From positions 34,765,540-34,829,539 of the forward strand of contig CM057233.1 of the NCBI GenBank assembly GCA_029891385.1: 64,000 nucleotides of DNA, written 5' to 3'. The notes under the pieces are model-generated. The model had not been told where the DNA came from. It searched no databases and worked only from the letters and a program-made list of their open reading frames with translations. Source of the DNA: Erythroxylum novogranatense. Lineage: Eukaryota > Streptophyta > Magnoliopsida > Malpighiales > Erythroxylaceae. Shown here in pieces: positions 12,170 through 23,159 of the stretch (positions are counted from its first letter, which is position 1; each line of letters opens with the position of its first letter). Made by a program: the position numbers and the translations under genes.

Positions 12170-12825
12170 TGTTGGCCCCGAATTTTTCGTATTGAATTAA
12201 GCATGATTATAATTCAATTTAACTGAATTATGAGATTTGATGGATAAAGTTTTGGATCTATTTGTTATGTAAATGTTGGTAGAATTTATTTTATGGTTTG
12301 GTTGTATTAAAAGTGGTAAGAATGCATAAGGGCATTTTTGTCTTGGAACTTAAGGTTATAAGGCTTAAGGCTTAAATAAAAGGGGCAAAATTGACATTTC
12401 ACTTTTATTGAGAATAGAAATTAGAAGAAGAAGAAGAATTAGAAAGAAAGAAAGAAAAATAAGAAGAGAAGAAGAGGAGTATCGTGAAAGAGGAAGAAGA
12501 GAAGAGAAAAAATGATTTTTCGATCTTTGTGATTTCTGACAGATTTGAAGTCATTTCCTGGTAAGTTTGAGTTCCTTCCATTGTATTGTGGTTACATTAA
12601 ACCCTAATATGGATTGAATGTGTTAGAATCGGTGGTTTAGGATTTAAAGGAAAAAATGGTTAAAATCTTTGGGTTGATGATTTTGTGACTCGTTTTAAGT
12701 TGTTAATGGGTTAGAAATGTAGCATGGGACTTGAATCAAGGTTTAGATGTGTTGCATGTGATTAAGAAAAGGATTGAAGTTGGGAAATGCTAAAAAATCA
12801 GGTTTCGGAGTCGTTCTCCAGACCC

Positions 12826-13046
12826 GCACGTCGCGACGTGCGTATGAACACGCCGCGATGTGTGAGGAAGGGGAGCAACGTCGCTGTGTGCGAATTTATA
12901 TTCGCCGCAGCGTGTGAATTTGTGCACATCACGACGTGCGAAATAGTATTCGCCGCGACGAGCATAGGCCTTCGTCGCGACGAGCGTGGATGCACGTCGT
13001 GACGAGTGGGCCGTTCGCCGCGGCGAGCGTGCCTTCGCCGCAGCTA
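12826..13046 (+). repeat. CGTCGCGACG palindrome cluster in D LTR
   Basis: About ten copies of words such as CGTCGCGACG, GCCGCGACG and GTCGTGACG occur in about 220 bp and are much more GC-rich than the surroundings. The core is self-complementary. The inverted D LTR has the counterpart at 20990-21225. Confidence 0.85.
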
Positions 13047-13306
13047 GCCCTTCTGTTCCAGCAAAGATGAATTTTGGGTATTTTGGGTATATCTTTTGAT
13101 GTAGATGTCCAAATGAGGTGATTTTTGACTCGTTGCAAAATAGAAACAAAGTTCTACAAGTTTTATGAAGCAATGAAATTGAAAAGTCAGACTATAAGAA
13201 TCTTAAATTTGGGTCACGAGTTGGGTATAGATTCTTGTTTCAGCATAAGGATAGTCTCAACTTGTTTGGGGAATAAATTTCGGGTTTTTGAATAGAAACG
13301 TAAGAC

Positions 13307-13588
13307 AATGAGGAATTTTATGGAAAAAGTGACCCGAAAGTTTGGACTTTTGGCAGAGTTTGGGTTTGTTTAGAATTTATCTTAGTGAATATTCGATATT
13401 TGGATCCATAATTTGTATTCCTATTTGAATAGGAAGTTTGCATTTGATAAAGGGGATCAATGATGGCTAGAGGATCAAAAAGAGAGGCATCTGTTAAGAA
13501 AAGAAAATTCAGGTGGTTTTCATGTTTATAATTTAGTAATGAGCCACTAAAGTTTTCTCCCAAATCAAGAATGATTTCAATTATTTCA
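13307..13588 (+). repeat. 282-bp direct repeat, left copy
   Basis: Nearly identical to 16034-16315, with a few substitutions (for example CCCGAAAGTT against CCCGAATGTT). Together the copies flank the foreign LTR fragment 13589-16033. They are far too long to be an integrase target duplication. Confidence 0.9.
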
Positions 13589-16033
13589 TGTAGCACCCCA
13601 CTCCCGTAAGACCCGAACTCGATATCGATGGTGATATCCGAGACCGTGCCCCGCGAGGGTGGTGTGCTACACCCTCGATCAATCAAATTTTGGTATACTT
13701 TTTTTTGACACACATGGGAGTCAATAATCAAATGGGGCATAAGCCCCTTTCCCATCATACAATGCCATTTACATAAATTCCCATATGGCCATTTGGCTTT
13801 TTTTCAAAAATTTTCACTAAACACAATTTTCAATAGTCATCCGAGCCCTTTTACAACTATAAACACTTGAGTCATTTCAAAATACAATTCATACGAAAAT
13901 TTGTGGAAGAAACAATTTAATACAAAAATATAGACATGCAATGCAGACGCGAACTGATCCCGACCTCTATCCTTCACTTGAATGCTATCAGCATACCCCC
14001 GTTGGCCTAACGGGGTATTCTTTTTATCCTGAAAAATAGTTACAAATTTTGGGTGAGTTTTGCGAACTCAACGAGAAACCATCATCTATTGTTCACTCAA
14101 TTCATGCATACGCAAATTGCGTACGGCACATCACAGTAACATTCAAAAATATCATATAGCAGTTCGCAATTTCTCATGCCATCACAGCACTCAGTAATTA
14201 TCTCAAATCAGTTATCATATTTGTATGCAATGCATATGTGACTCTTTTCCAGTTTATTTCAGTGTTGTGACCGAGCGCTTATTCAGTGATAGTGTTCAGT
14301 GGACACGTCTAGGGAGTAGGAGAGCCCTCATGCAGGATGCACTAACTCCCCTCGAGCTCGAGGCTCGGTTCAGTAACAGTGTTCGAGCTCAAAGCTCTTT
14401 TCAGTATTAGTGGCGACTCAGGTCACAACGTTCATTATCTGTTCATGCATTTTTGTATGAAATGCATATGCCCAATAATTCACCGTCATATGGTTGTAAA
14501 AGCCCATTTATCTCAATTTTCAGAATCATGTAGCAGTCACATCCAATTTGTCAAAAGCAGGCATTTCAATCCTAATCATTCACATACTCATACAATTCAC
14601 AATTGAAATCGGTTCACACAGAGCATTTAACAATCAAAAATTTCGGAACCAACTAGGTTACTCACAGTACGCTCCAGATTAGCATTTGCTTTCAATTTCT
14701 GGGAACGCATGAATGCAGTACTTGACCTGCACAACATATTTATGCAAGACACATATTGCACACTCATCAATTCTTGCACACTTAAAAACATTCATTTATG
14801 CACAATGGTAGTAATGGACTATGTAAAATACATGCTTAATGACAATCTCGGGTATATGCTCTAATATGCACTTTATGCTCATTTCCTTTTGATAATTCAT
14901 ATACGTTTCATACACTTCATTTGTACATGATCGTTCTAACTTCTCCTTTCAATCTTTACCCTTTTTATAAGTCTAGCTTATTCAGAAGCTTACACTTCAA
15001 GAACACTTGGTTACTCTATATCATAAATCAATTTCTCATCATCTCTTATCCATCCTCATATGATCTCATAATATCCAAATTCTATTTATAGTTTAGCACT
15101 CCATACTTAAACACATTCTTAGGTAGGATTCTTTTAGTTTCTTGAGACAAACCAATTTCTCCTTTTCAATTCCAATTCAATAAAACCCTAAAACTTCAAA
15201 AATCACAATAAATGAAATCAACATAAATCAAGCACAATCTTAACCTACCCATAGTCCATCTAGGTTAGAAAACTTAAAATCTAGCTTAGAAACCCCAAAA
15301 TCAAATGGGTTCTCTCAAATCTTCTTCTTCTACACAAACCCCTTTCTCTCTCTAGAACTTCTTCATTCACAAACCACAACCTATTTCTTTACCAACGTAT
15401 GAAGAAGATGAACTTACCTTGAAAGCCTTGGTTTCTCTCATTTTTCTTCTTCTTTCTTCTTCCTTCTCTCTTCTTCTTTTCCTCTTCTCTTCTTTCTCTA
15501 CGACTTTCTCTCTCTCTCTCATCTCATCTTCTTTTATTCTTTTGCTCTTTTTCCTTGTAAGGGTCGTGCTCCACTCTTCTTAAATGACAAATCTTATTGC
15601 CAGGTCATTAATGATTGATAAAAGACCCTAAAGCCCTTACTTGCATGCCTTTAAAGCTTAACACTTAAGTAAACTTCCAAAATTGCCCTTAAAAACTGAC
15701 ATCTTGTCTTCTTATTTCGATCAGGTAAATGAAGTAATTTAACAAAATTTTCTTCTAGAGAGATATTCCTCTATGTCTTATGAATCCATTGCTTCAAGAA
15801 TCAGATCGATCGGAGCTCTATATCTCAAAATATCTCAAAAATACTGAAGTCTGTTAGATATTTAGTTTGGACCAAAACTAAATCAAGACTGATCACTACA
15901 CGTAGCTTCACTCCAGAAGTTGAACATCTTAGAGGCTAAATTGTCGATCGGCTCCTCATATAACTTGTAGATCTATGTCTCTAGTTTCATTTGAAACAGA
16001 AATCACCTCATTTCGACCTCTACTGATTCAGAA
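13589..16033 (-). mobile_element. Chimeric LTR fragment (B-like 3' end joined to G-like sequence)
   Basis: The left edge TGTAGCACCCCACTCCCG matches the 3' terminus of the B solo LTR at 29202, in minus orientation. The B-like part includes the GAGTT/AACTC hairpin (14055-14069), a degenerate twin palindrome (14077-14093) and hairpin-rich GAGCTC words (14355-14400). From about 15000 the sequence instead matches the reverse complement of G LTR sequence (compare 23230-24360) and ends inside the conserved block at about 16030. The 5' LTR terminus is absent. It is therefore a recombinant or a patchwork rather than a clean insertion. There is no coding sequence. Confidence 0.65.
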
Positions 16034-16315
16034 AATGAGGAATTTTATGGAAAAAGTGACCCGAATGTTTGGACTTTTGGCAAAGTTTGGGTTTGTTTAG
16101 AATTTATCTTAGTGAATATGCGATATTTGGATCCCTAATTTGTATTCCTATTTGAATAGGAAGTTTGCATTTGATAAAGGGGATCAGTGATGGCTAGAGG
16201 ATCAAGAAGAGAGGCATCTATTAAGAAAAGGAAATTCAGGTGGGTTTCATGTTTATAATTTAGTAATGAGCCACTAAAGTTTTCTCCCAAATTAAGAATG
16301 ATTTCAATTATTTCA
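16034..16315 (+). repeat. 282-bp direct repeat, right copy
   Basis: Second copy of 13307-13588. D-LTR sequence continues from its right end, whereas the left copy is followed by the inserted fragment. This shows that the copy at this edge was duplicated along with the insertion event. Confidence 0.9.
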
Positions 16316-16569
16316 TAAATATCGTTTTGTTTCTATTGAATGCATTGCAAAATTTCTACATGTTGTAGCATATGAACTTTTCTGATGAATTTCAAAATAA
16401 AGATGAGAATGCATTGAAACATTTTATGTCATGCCTTGGAAAAATTCATGGCAATTTGTATATTCAGAAAAGAAAGAAAAGAGCATGAAAAGTATGAAAG
16501 CTTTGATAAAATGCTTTGAGCATGAAACGAATTGTTATATGCTTTGTTTGGGTGAGAGAGTAACGGATC

Positions 16570-16630
16570 GTTAGTCACGTGCATGTCGACGTATAGCCTT
16601 CTCCCGGCTGCCCGCTTGAGGCCACGAGAT
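16570..16630 (+). promoter_or_regulatory. Conserved G-box-containing LTR block
   Basis: It contains GTCACGTGCATGTCGAC, then CCTTCTCCCGGCTGCCCGC. The same block, with CACGTG or a near form, occurs at 24687-24760 (+) and on the minus strand at 9019-9085, 20290-20345, 36345-36410 and 43165-43225. CACGTG is the plant G-box core bound by bZIP and bHLH factors. A promoter role is inferred. Confidence 0.5.
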
Positions 16631-16970
16631 CCTTGAGAAATCGGACTCGTTTTATTTACGGGATAAACTTCGGTTTATTCGGATCGTTTTACGGAACTCT
16701 CGAGCCATTTATTTGTGCATTGCATCTTTGAATTGTCAAGTATGTGCATAAATTGAGCATTTTGTATTGAAGATTGAATGAACATGTTGTGTTGATGTGA
16801 TAACATTTTCCACTATGAAATTACACTTTTCAACTACGAGTTTGAACTCAAAATTTCATATTTGACTGAGAATTTGGGGCAAAGCGTTTTATGAACTTAT
16901 TATGATTTTTGTATAACAAATGAAATTTTCAACGGTTTTGCTTGTTCTTCATTATAAACCTGTTACCCAC

Positions 16971-16983
16971 GAGCTATAAGCTC
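16971..16983 (+). repeat. Conserved LTR hairpin, GAGCT/AGCTC form
   Basis: GAGCTATAAGCTC followed by ACCCCC, about 500 bp before the LTR end. The identical hairpin lies at 25015-25027 in the G LTR. Confidence 0.75.
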
Positions 16984-17399
16984 ACCCCCTTCATTCCCAT
17001 CCACAGGTGATGAGAAGAAGATCAGGTGAAGGGAAGTGAAGGTTTTGATTATATGTGTACATATTGTATTGTTCTAAGTTAGATTGGCATTAGAAATTAT
17101 GGGATCTGTATTTTTGTATATTCGGATATTCGATCTTAGTATTGTATTGTGGCGTGGAATGTCATTAAAGCTTGTAACATTCTATCCTTTGATATTGAGT
17201 GAGAATTTGGTTTACTTGAGGGAGTTATGGTTATGATATGATTTTTGGATTGTGAATTCTGGTAATGCATATATATTTATATAGAAATGAAGTGTGTCAT
17301 GGAAAAAGGAACACAGGAATTTTATGAGACTTTATACTTCATGTTTTCTTTGGATTACGCTAACACTTTTAGTTCACTGGTCGGATTCCGAGATCGGGG

Positions 17400-17496
17400 C
17401 CCAGCATTTGCGGTATCAAAGCAGGTTAGTGAGTAAGTGGTTTTGGTTTGAGTTGGGTTCCAGAAATGGGATCCAACATTTGTGGTATCAGAGCCC
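17400..17496 (+). other. PBS preceded by a second LTR-end/PBS-like unit
   Basis: The real PBS TGGTATCAGAGCCC is at 17483-17496, after the LTR terminus ATCCAACA. Seventy-two bases upstream, inside the LTR, CCCAGCATTTG followed by CGGTATCAAAGCAG repeats the same arrangement in decayed form. The primer is the initiator Met-tRNA class. Confidence 0.75.
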
Positions 17497-19654
17497 AGCA
17501 TTATGATCTTGCATGGGCGCATGTGTATGGGTTACACGCATAAGTCATTGTTAGGAGTTGAGGTGTGAGAATTTGAGGAACCAAGGTGATTGTTTGACTT
17601 AGATTGATAAGAATTTTGATTGATTTTAGTAATGTGTTCAGGAAATTGAGTTGTGAATATCGTGATGAATTGTGATAAAGTAAAGTTTGAAAGATGAGAT
17701 AAAGAATATAAATATATGTATGGAAGATCGATAGGTTGAATTTGAAATGATGATTGGTCCATCTGTCATGATCTGAGAAAAAAGGAAAGTTGTGGATAAT
17801 TAGAAAGGAGAAATAGAGGATGGGTAAACAGAACAGATAATGACTCAATACAATTGTATTGGAGGATGTATTAGAAGTATTATAGCAATATTATACTGTG
17901 GTGATATGTTTTCGAAAGTGTTATGGATACGAATGTATTGCCATGGAATGTTTGAGAAGTATGGGGATATAAGTATACACGATGAGATTAGAGGGTACAA
18001 GTAGAGTGCAATGGAAGCATAACTTTGTTATGATCCTAAGACGAGAAATTTGGAACCGGAGTGGTTTGTTGATTAAGAAGACAAGAGTTCTGATCCGCAG
18101 TAAGAATAAATTAGTTGAATTGAGGTCAGAATGTCATTGTGAGTATGCACCCATAATTTTGAATTGATTGATGTATGAGACGAATAAAATGATATGTAGT
18201 AGGGGAAAAATTGCAAATGCGTATAAGATCCCATCTTATGTATGAATGAGATTAAGAAAAAGGATGAAGAACTTCACCTCGTAGAAGGACGCGAGGAGTT
18301 CTGAAAGGATCATTTGCACTCGACTCTCCGATAAGAGAGGAGAGTACTGATGAATCGGTAGCCCCAGAAAATAATGAAGCTTCTGTAAGGCAAGAAAGTG
18401 AGCCCTATGCATTCAATATGGTAATGGACCCATGATGAAATGAGAAAAGGTGAATTCTGGAAAAACTAGCATAAAATTTGTGTTAGTATGTTCGATAAGG
18501 GACGAACTGTTGTAAAGATCAATGGCGATCAAGGTATCAATTGCGTAAGATATAAATTGGTGATTTTAAGGAGTAAATATGTGGACAGAATGGCATGACT
18601 TTGATGATGCCCAGCCAAGCATATGCGATAGCAAGTATGTTCGTCACTCCTTTGAGTTTTGAGTGACCTGAACAATGTCATCTTATGAAGATGAGAGAAA
18701 TTAGTCTTCTCGAGGGATGAAAGGTAACTGATGATGTGATGATGATAGCAAGTGATTGATAAAGATTTGTATGAATAAGATATGTGATAGTAGCAAGAAA
18801 CTCTCTTTCGAAGCAGAACTTCATTAAGTTAGATTCAGCAGATCAGATAGTTTATATGAAGGATGATCAAAGAAAGAGCGGATCAAAAAGGAATATGTAA
18901 TGATTCGAAAGTGAGTATTGGAGTCCTATCCCTAACGGAGACTCAAGCGCAAGAGGCTGAATATACTACTGAGAATGTATGTATTTTTGTTTGATGTCAA
19001 GGATCCAACCATGAGGGTGGTTTCCTACATTGAGGAGGCACTAATTGCCAATATGAGGAGTATATCGGTTCACGTTATGTTTTGGATACGTATGTTTGGA
19101 AAATACAAGTTTATCCAATGAAGGTGTGACAAGCACAGGAAGCTAAGATTTCAAATAAACTATAGTGTGTGGAGGAAAGCAGACATCAGAATACGTCAAT
19201 GCGAATTATGAGGAAATCTAAAGAATGGAGAAAATCAGTCAAGAAAAGTAAGACAATTGGGAATTGGAAAATAACAAGAGGTAAGATTTCCTCATTGAGG
19301 AATCAGTTAATGGAGGAATTACCAGGACTAGTTGTGGACATATGGCGTTCTGACAATATTGGTTCAAGTTAGCAAATTTCCTGACAATACTATAGTATTG
19401 AAGAGTAAAGTGATCCAAGCGAAGTTTGATGATATGTTAAGTGTATTAGCAGAGTTGAGAAGAATAGTTTAAGTACTTGAGGAAAATGAGTAAATCGTAT
19501 GAGGGACAAAAGTAAAGAAAATTAGAGGGATTATAACACCGATATTAATTACATCGTCTGGATTTGGAAATTAAGGATGATTGCATAAGAGATCAGAAGA
19601 AGATCCGCGCAGTAAAATAAAGTGAATTCGTATGCATGGAGACAATTGAAACCT
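17497..19654 (+). mobile_element. D-family internal region without coding sequence
   Basis: About 2.2 kb follow the PBS. The longest ORFs are 60-115 codons, in several frames and both strands, with no Gag, protease, RT or integrase motif. The plus strand is purine-rich and C-poor, like the internal domain of element A. Either this is a non-autonomous element or it is coding DNA decayed beyond recognition. No 3' LTR of the same orientation and family follows, so the element is truncated near 19650 by the inverted D LTR. Confidence 0.55.
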
Positions 19655-21844
19655 TATAGGTTGTACACATAATTTTGATTCATACATGCATTTTCGTACA
19701 CATTATAACATACACACAAACATTCTAACCATGAACTAGGCACCCCATAAGCCAAAGGCTTCATGCCATTACAATCCAAAGGAAATTCAAACAAGCATTC
19801 TCAAAATAGCATAATACAGAATAAAGTTTAAATCCAAAATACATGAAAATGCTTCATGATGACATGCTCGGAGGGCCAACCAAAATACTAACTTAATGCA
19901 ATGATCTTTAACTATTGCGGAGTTCTTCGATGCCTGACAAGGATCAACTGGTGTGGCGAGTTGCACCTGAGGAGTGAAAAGTAATGGGTTGAGCTACACA
20001 GCTCAGTGGCTAATATAATTATAGCCATCGGTAACTAGCACAAATTCAGGCATATGTACGTATATATATTATATATAAACACATGCAACAATTTTAGCAC
20101 TCACATGCTAGTCAAACAATTTATGCCTTCAACATAATTAATCCAAGTTACAGAACATGTTACAAATATGCTTCATAATGAACAGATCAAATATGAAATG
20201 CACATCATACGGCTTGAGGGTTCCATGGAAACAAAAGGGAGAAATCGAAGTTTACACCCTGAACAAAATGAGTCCATTCGGATCTCATATGCCACAAGCG
20301 GGCAGCCGGGAGAAGGCTCTTGTCAACGTGCACGTGACGAACGAAATGGTTCCACTCTCGCCCAAACAAAAGCACATAATCATGCTCATAATCATTTTAT
20401 CATATGGTATGCTTTCAAGCTTTCATTTATTCAAAATTCCATGACTGAAGTCAAGGCATAACATGCTCAGAATCAAGATTTACGTTTATCAATTCTCATG
20501 CTTCTTACAAGTCATTCAAATCTTATAACAAGTCATGTTTAAACAATTAACCACACATTCGATCAAAATGTCATGCATCTCATCATACATAACACATAAC
20601 ATATATTCACATATAGGCAAGAATTTGCCTAATCACACAATAACTATAATTACATTACCCACCTAATATCGCTCGAGAATCCAACTCACTGTTGTCCTTC
20701 CTCTTGCGATTGGATCAGGTCGGCTTGGTTTCCTATAACAAACCAAGTTCTCATTCAATTAACATTCAAAATAATTATTCAAAGCTTAAAAATCAAAAGT
20801 ACTAGCATTAAAAGTCTACATTCGACTTCCACTTAAAAATCCCAAATCCTAAGAGGCAAATCCCAAACTTCCCTTCTTCATAAAACTCGTAGCCCTCAAT
20901 CTCTAGATCACAACGAATCTGAAATCACCTCAATTGGACATCTATAGCCCAAGATATGCCCAGAATACCAAAATTCATCTTTGCTGGAATAGGGGGCTCA
21001 CCACGGCGAAGCCTCGCTCGTCGCGGCAAACGGGCGAGCTCACCGCGGCGTGCACAACTTTCTCGCACGTCGCGGCGTGCTCATGAGCTCGTCGCGACGT
21101 GCACACCTTCCTGGCTCATCGCGGCGAATATAAATTTGCACGCCGCGATGTATATCAATTCGCACTTCGCGACGTCTATAAATTCGCACCTTGCGGCGTG
21201 TTCATATGAACGTCGCGACGTGCGGGTCTGGAGAACGTCTCCGAACCTGATTTTCCAGCATTTTTCCAACCTCAAACCTTCCCTTTCGCAAATGCAACAC
21301 ACTTAAACCTTGATTCAAGTCTTAGACTACATTTCTAACCCATTTATAACTTCAAAACAAGCACAAAATCATCAACCCAAAGAAATCTATCCATTGTTCC
21401 CTTAAAACCCTAAACCACCGATTCTCACACATTCAACCTATCTTTAGGTTTAATCCAACCACAACAAGATAGAACGAACTTAAACTTACCAGGAATTGCT
21501 TCGAATCTGTCGAAAATCACTAAAATCACGAAACCCTCTTTTCTTCTCCTTCTTTCTCACCTACGACTTCTCCTTCTCCCTTCTTCTAATTCTTTCTTTT
21601 AGGATAAAGGAAGACAAAGACCACAATACCCTTATTGTAAAGCCTTAACCTATCTAACTCAAGCAACCTTCCCAAAATGCCCTCATATATTTTTATCCTT
21701 AAATTCCTATTTAAACCACATTAAACTCAAATAAACCTCAATTATCCACTAATACTCCCAATTCAATCAAACTAAGTCATAAACACACAAGTAACACAAT
21801 TCATGCTTAATAACATAAATAAATAAAAAATTCGGGGCCTAACA
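19655..21844 (-). mobile_element. D-family LTR, minus strand, 3' truncated
   Basis: Its right edge TTCGGGGCCTAACA is the inverted 5' terminus of the D family. It contains the CGTCGCGACG cluster (20990-21225), the shared CACGTG block (20290-20345) and a hairpin at 19991-20004 (GAGCTACACAGCTC). The left edge lacks a TGTTGG-type terminus, and roughly 170 bp seem missing compared with the D LTR at 17478. It faces the plus-strand D LTR, so the two form an inverted pair around the non-coding region. ORFs at 20157-20461 and 20956-21306 are shadows of LTR sequence. Confidence 0.75.
20990..21225 (-). repeat. CGTCGCGACG palindrome cluster in inverted D LTR
   Basis: A dense run of GTCGCGGC, GCCGCGATG and CGTCGCGACG words, the counterpart of 12826-13046 in opposite orientation. 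The ORF across it is a low-complexity artefact. Confidence 0.8.
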
Positions 21845-22867
21845 TTTTGAGGAAATGATCATCATAAAATTTGTAGATTATGTTGAGAGCTTTCTGTAGC
21901 CATAAAGTTTGACAGTTTTCGATATCTGAATCAAAAGTTATGACTTTTCAAAGTTAAGTGTATTTGGCGTTATTTTGGAAAAATACTATGAAGTATAGAT
22001 TTGTGTGTATTGTGCTTTGAGGCCGATTGTCCTACTGATGTAGTTTGAATTGGAGTAAATGGTTTACGTGAAAGTTATAGAGAATTAGAATAGGTTTAAA
22101 ATGATGTATAATATGCAATTTTTGGATGTGGAGGCTGAAAGATGTGAAATTGTGAAGTTTGAGTGTTGTTTATTATGGAAATTTCTAGGCAGTAGCTTCG
22201 ATTTGGGACCCTCATTGATGTAGAATTTGTTCATAGGGTCTTAATAAAATTGTAGCTCATGTTTCCAGTTTTCAAACGCCATAAAGTATGCAAATTTTCG
22301 ATATCGGGGCAAGAAGTTATGATAATTTGAAGTTTGGATATTGCGTAGGTGATTGAAAAATTGACTTAGTTAGAGGTTGAAATTTCTTTGGAGTTCTTCA
22401 TGAACATTATAGAGCTTGTTTTTTTCTTTCCATTAATATAAAGCAAGATAATATTGGACAAGGGAGTAGAAAGTTATGATTTTTGGAAGTTTTGAAGCTG
22501 TTTAGTGTGAAGCTGATCAACCAGTCACTTTGTGTGGAGTTTTTGACCCCTTTAGAGGTCGATCTGATTTTTAAAGCCTTCATAAAAGTTGTAGAGGGTT
22601 CGTTTACCTTTTCGTAGACACCAAGTTTGCCAAATTTAGAGTTCTGGTTCAAAAGTTATGATATTTACAAATTGAGGTGTTGTTTAAAGTTTTGAGAAGA
22701 TTATCGATCGATCATTATTGAGTGCATTTTTTACCCCTTTAGAGACCGAATTTGCTTTTGATTCCTTCTTGAAAATTGTAGATCTGTCTTTTATCTTTCT
22801 AACGATACCAAGTTTGTAAAATTTAGAGCTCGGAGTTAAAAGATATGAAGGTTAGAAGTTAGGAGTT

Positions 22868-22965
22868 CAGGATCGCACGAGCGATCGAGCGCCCGCGCGC
22901 GCCCGTTCGGGTGAGCGCAGCGCTCGGCCCGTGCGCTTGTCGATCGACCCGCGGGGTCGATTTTT
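22868..22965 (+). repeat. GC-rich palindrome cluster (GATCGAGCG/GCGCGC words)
   Basis: Short self-complementary words (CGATCG, GCGCGC, AGCGCT, CGATCGA, CCGCGG) are packed in 100 bp of otherwise AT-rich LTR. It sits directly before the conserved CATAACTTCTT block, the same place as the CGTCGCGACG clusters in other families. Confidence 0.7.
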
Positions 22966-23159
22966 GGCCGACTGACCTCTTTTCTTTCTTTTGGTCATAA
23001 CTTCTTCGTTCAACCTCCAATCGACCCGATTTTTGAAGCGTTGGATTCCTAAGACATTTTTCTATCTTTCCATACTAGATTGATCAGTTTTGGCATTAAA
23101 TTGTAAAAGGTTGATTAGATCAAAGTTAGCTGATCGGTTGTAAAAGTTTGAATAGTGTT

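Larger units (their letters stand above)
12170..13588 (+). mobile_element. D-family LTR, first part (plus strand)
   Basis: It starts TGTTGGCCCCGAATTTTTCG. This 5' end matches the inverted LTR ends at 11547 and 21844. It contains a purine-rich segment (12420-12510), a cluster of CGTCGCGACG-like words (12826-13046) and the conserved block after the cluster (TCTTTTGATGTAGATGTCC near 13090). The LTR is broken at 13589 by a foreign LTR fragment and resumes at 16316. Short ORFs across the CG-rich cluster are low-complexity artefacts. Confidence 0.8.
16316..17478 (+). mobile_element. D-family LTR, second part (to 3' terminus)
   Basis: This continues the D LTR and ends GGGATCCAACA at 17478, directly before a PBS. 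It carries the shared CACGTG block (16570-16630), the GAGCT/AGCTC hairpin (16971-16983) followed by CACCCCC, and just before the end a second LTR-terminus/PBS-like unit (17400-17424). Without the insertion this LTR would be about 2.6 kb. Confidence 0.8.

Noticed and set aside
12790..13173. ORF of 127 codons on the minus strand (and overlapping ORFs)
   Set aside because: It only spans the CGTCGCGACG cluster of the D LTR, where GC-rich repeats suppress stop codons. There is no protein family motif and it is not conserved in the inverted copy.
13318..13758. ORF of 146 codons on the minus strand
   Set aside because: It crosses the junction between the D LTR and the inserted LTR fragment at 13589, so it cannot be an old gene; no motif is visible.
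20157..20461. Two overlapping ORFs of about 95 codons on the plus strand
   Set aside because: They lie antisense in the inverted D LTR over the conserved CACGTG block, which recurs as DNA in five other LTR copies without an open frame.
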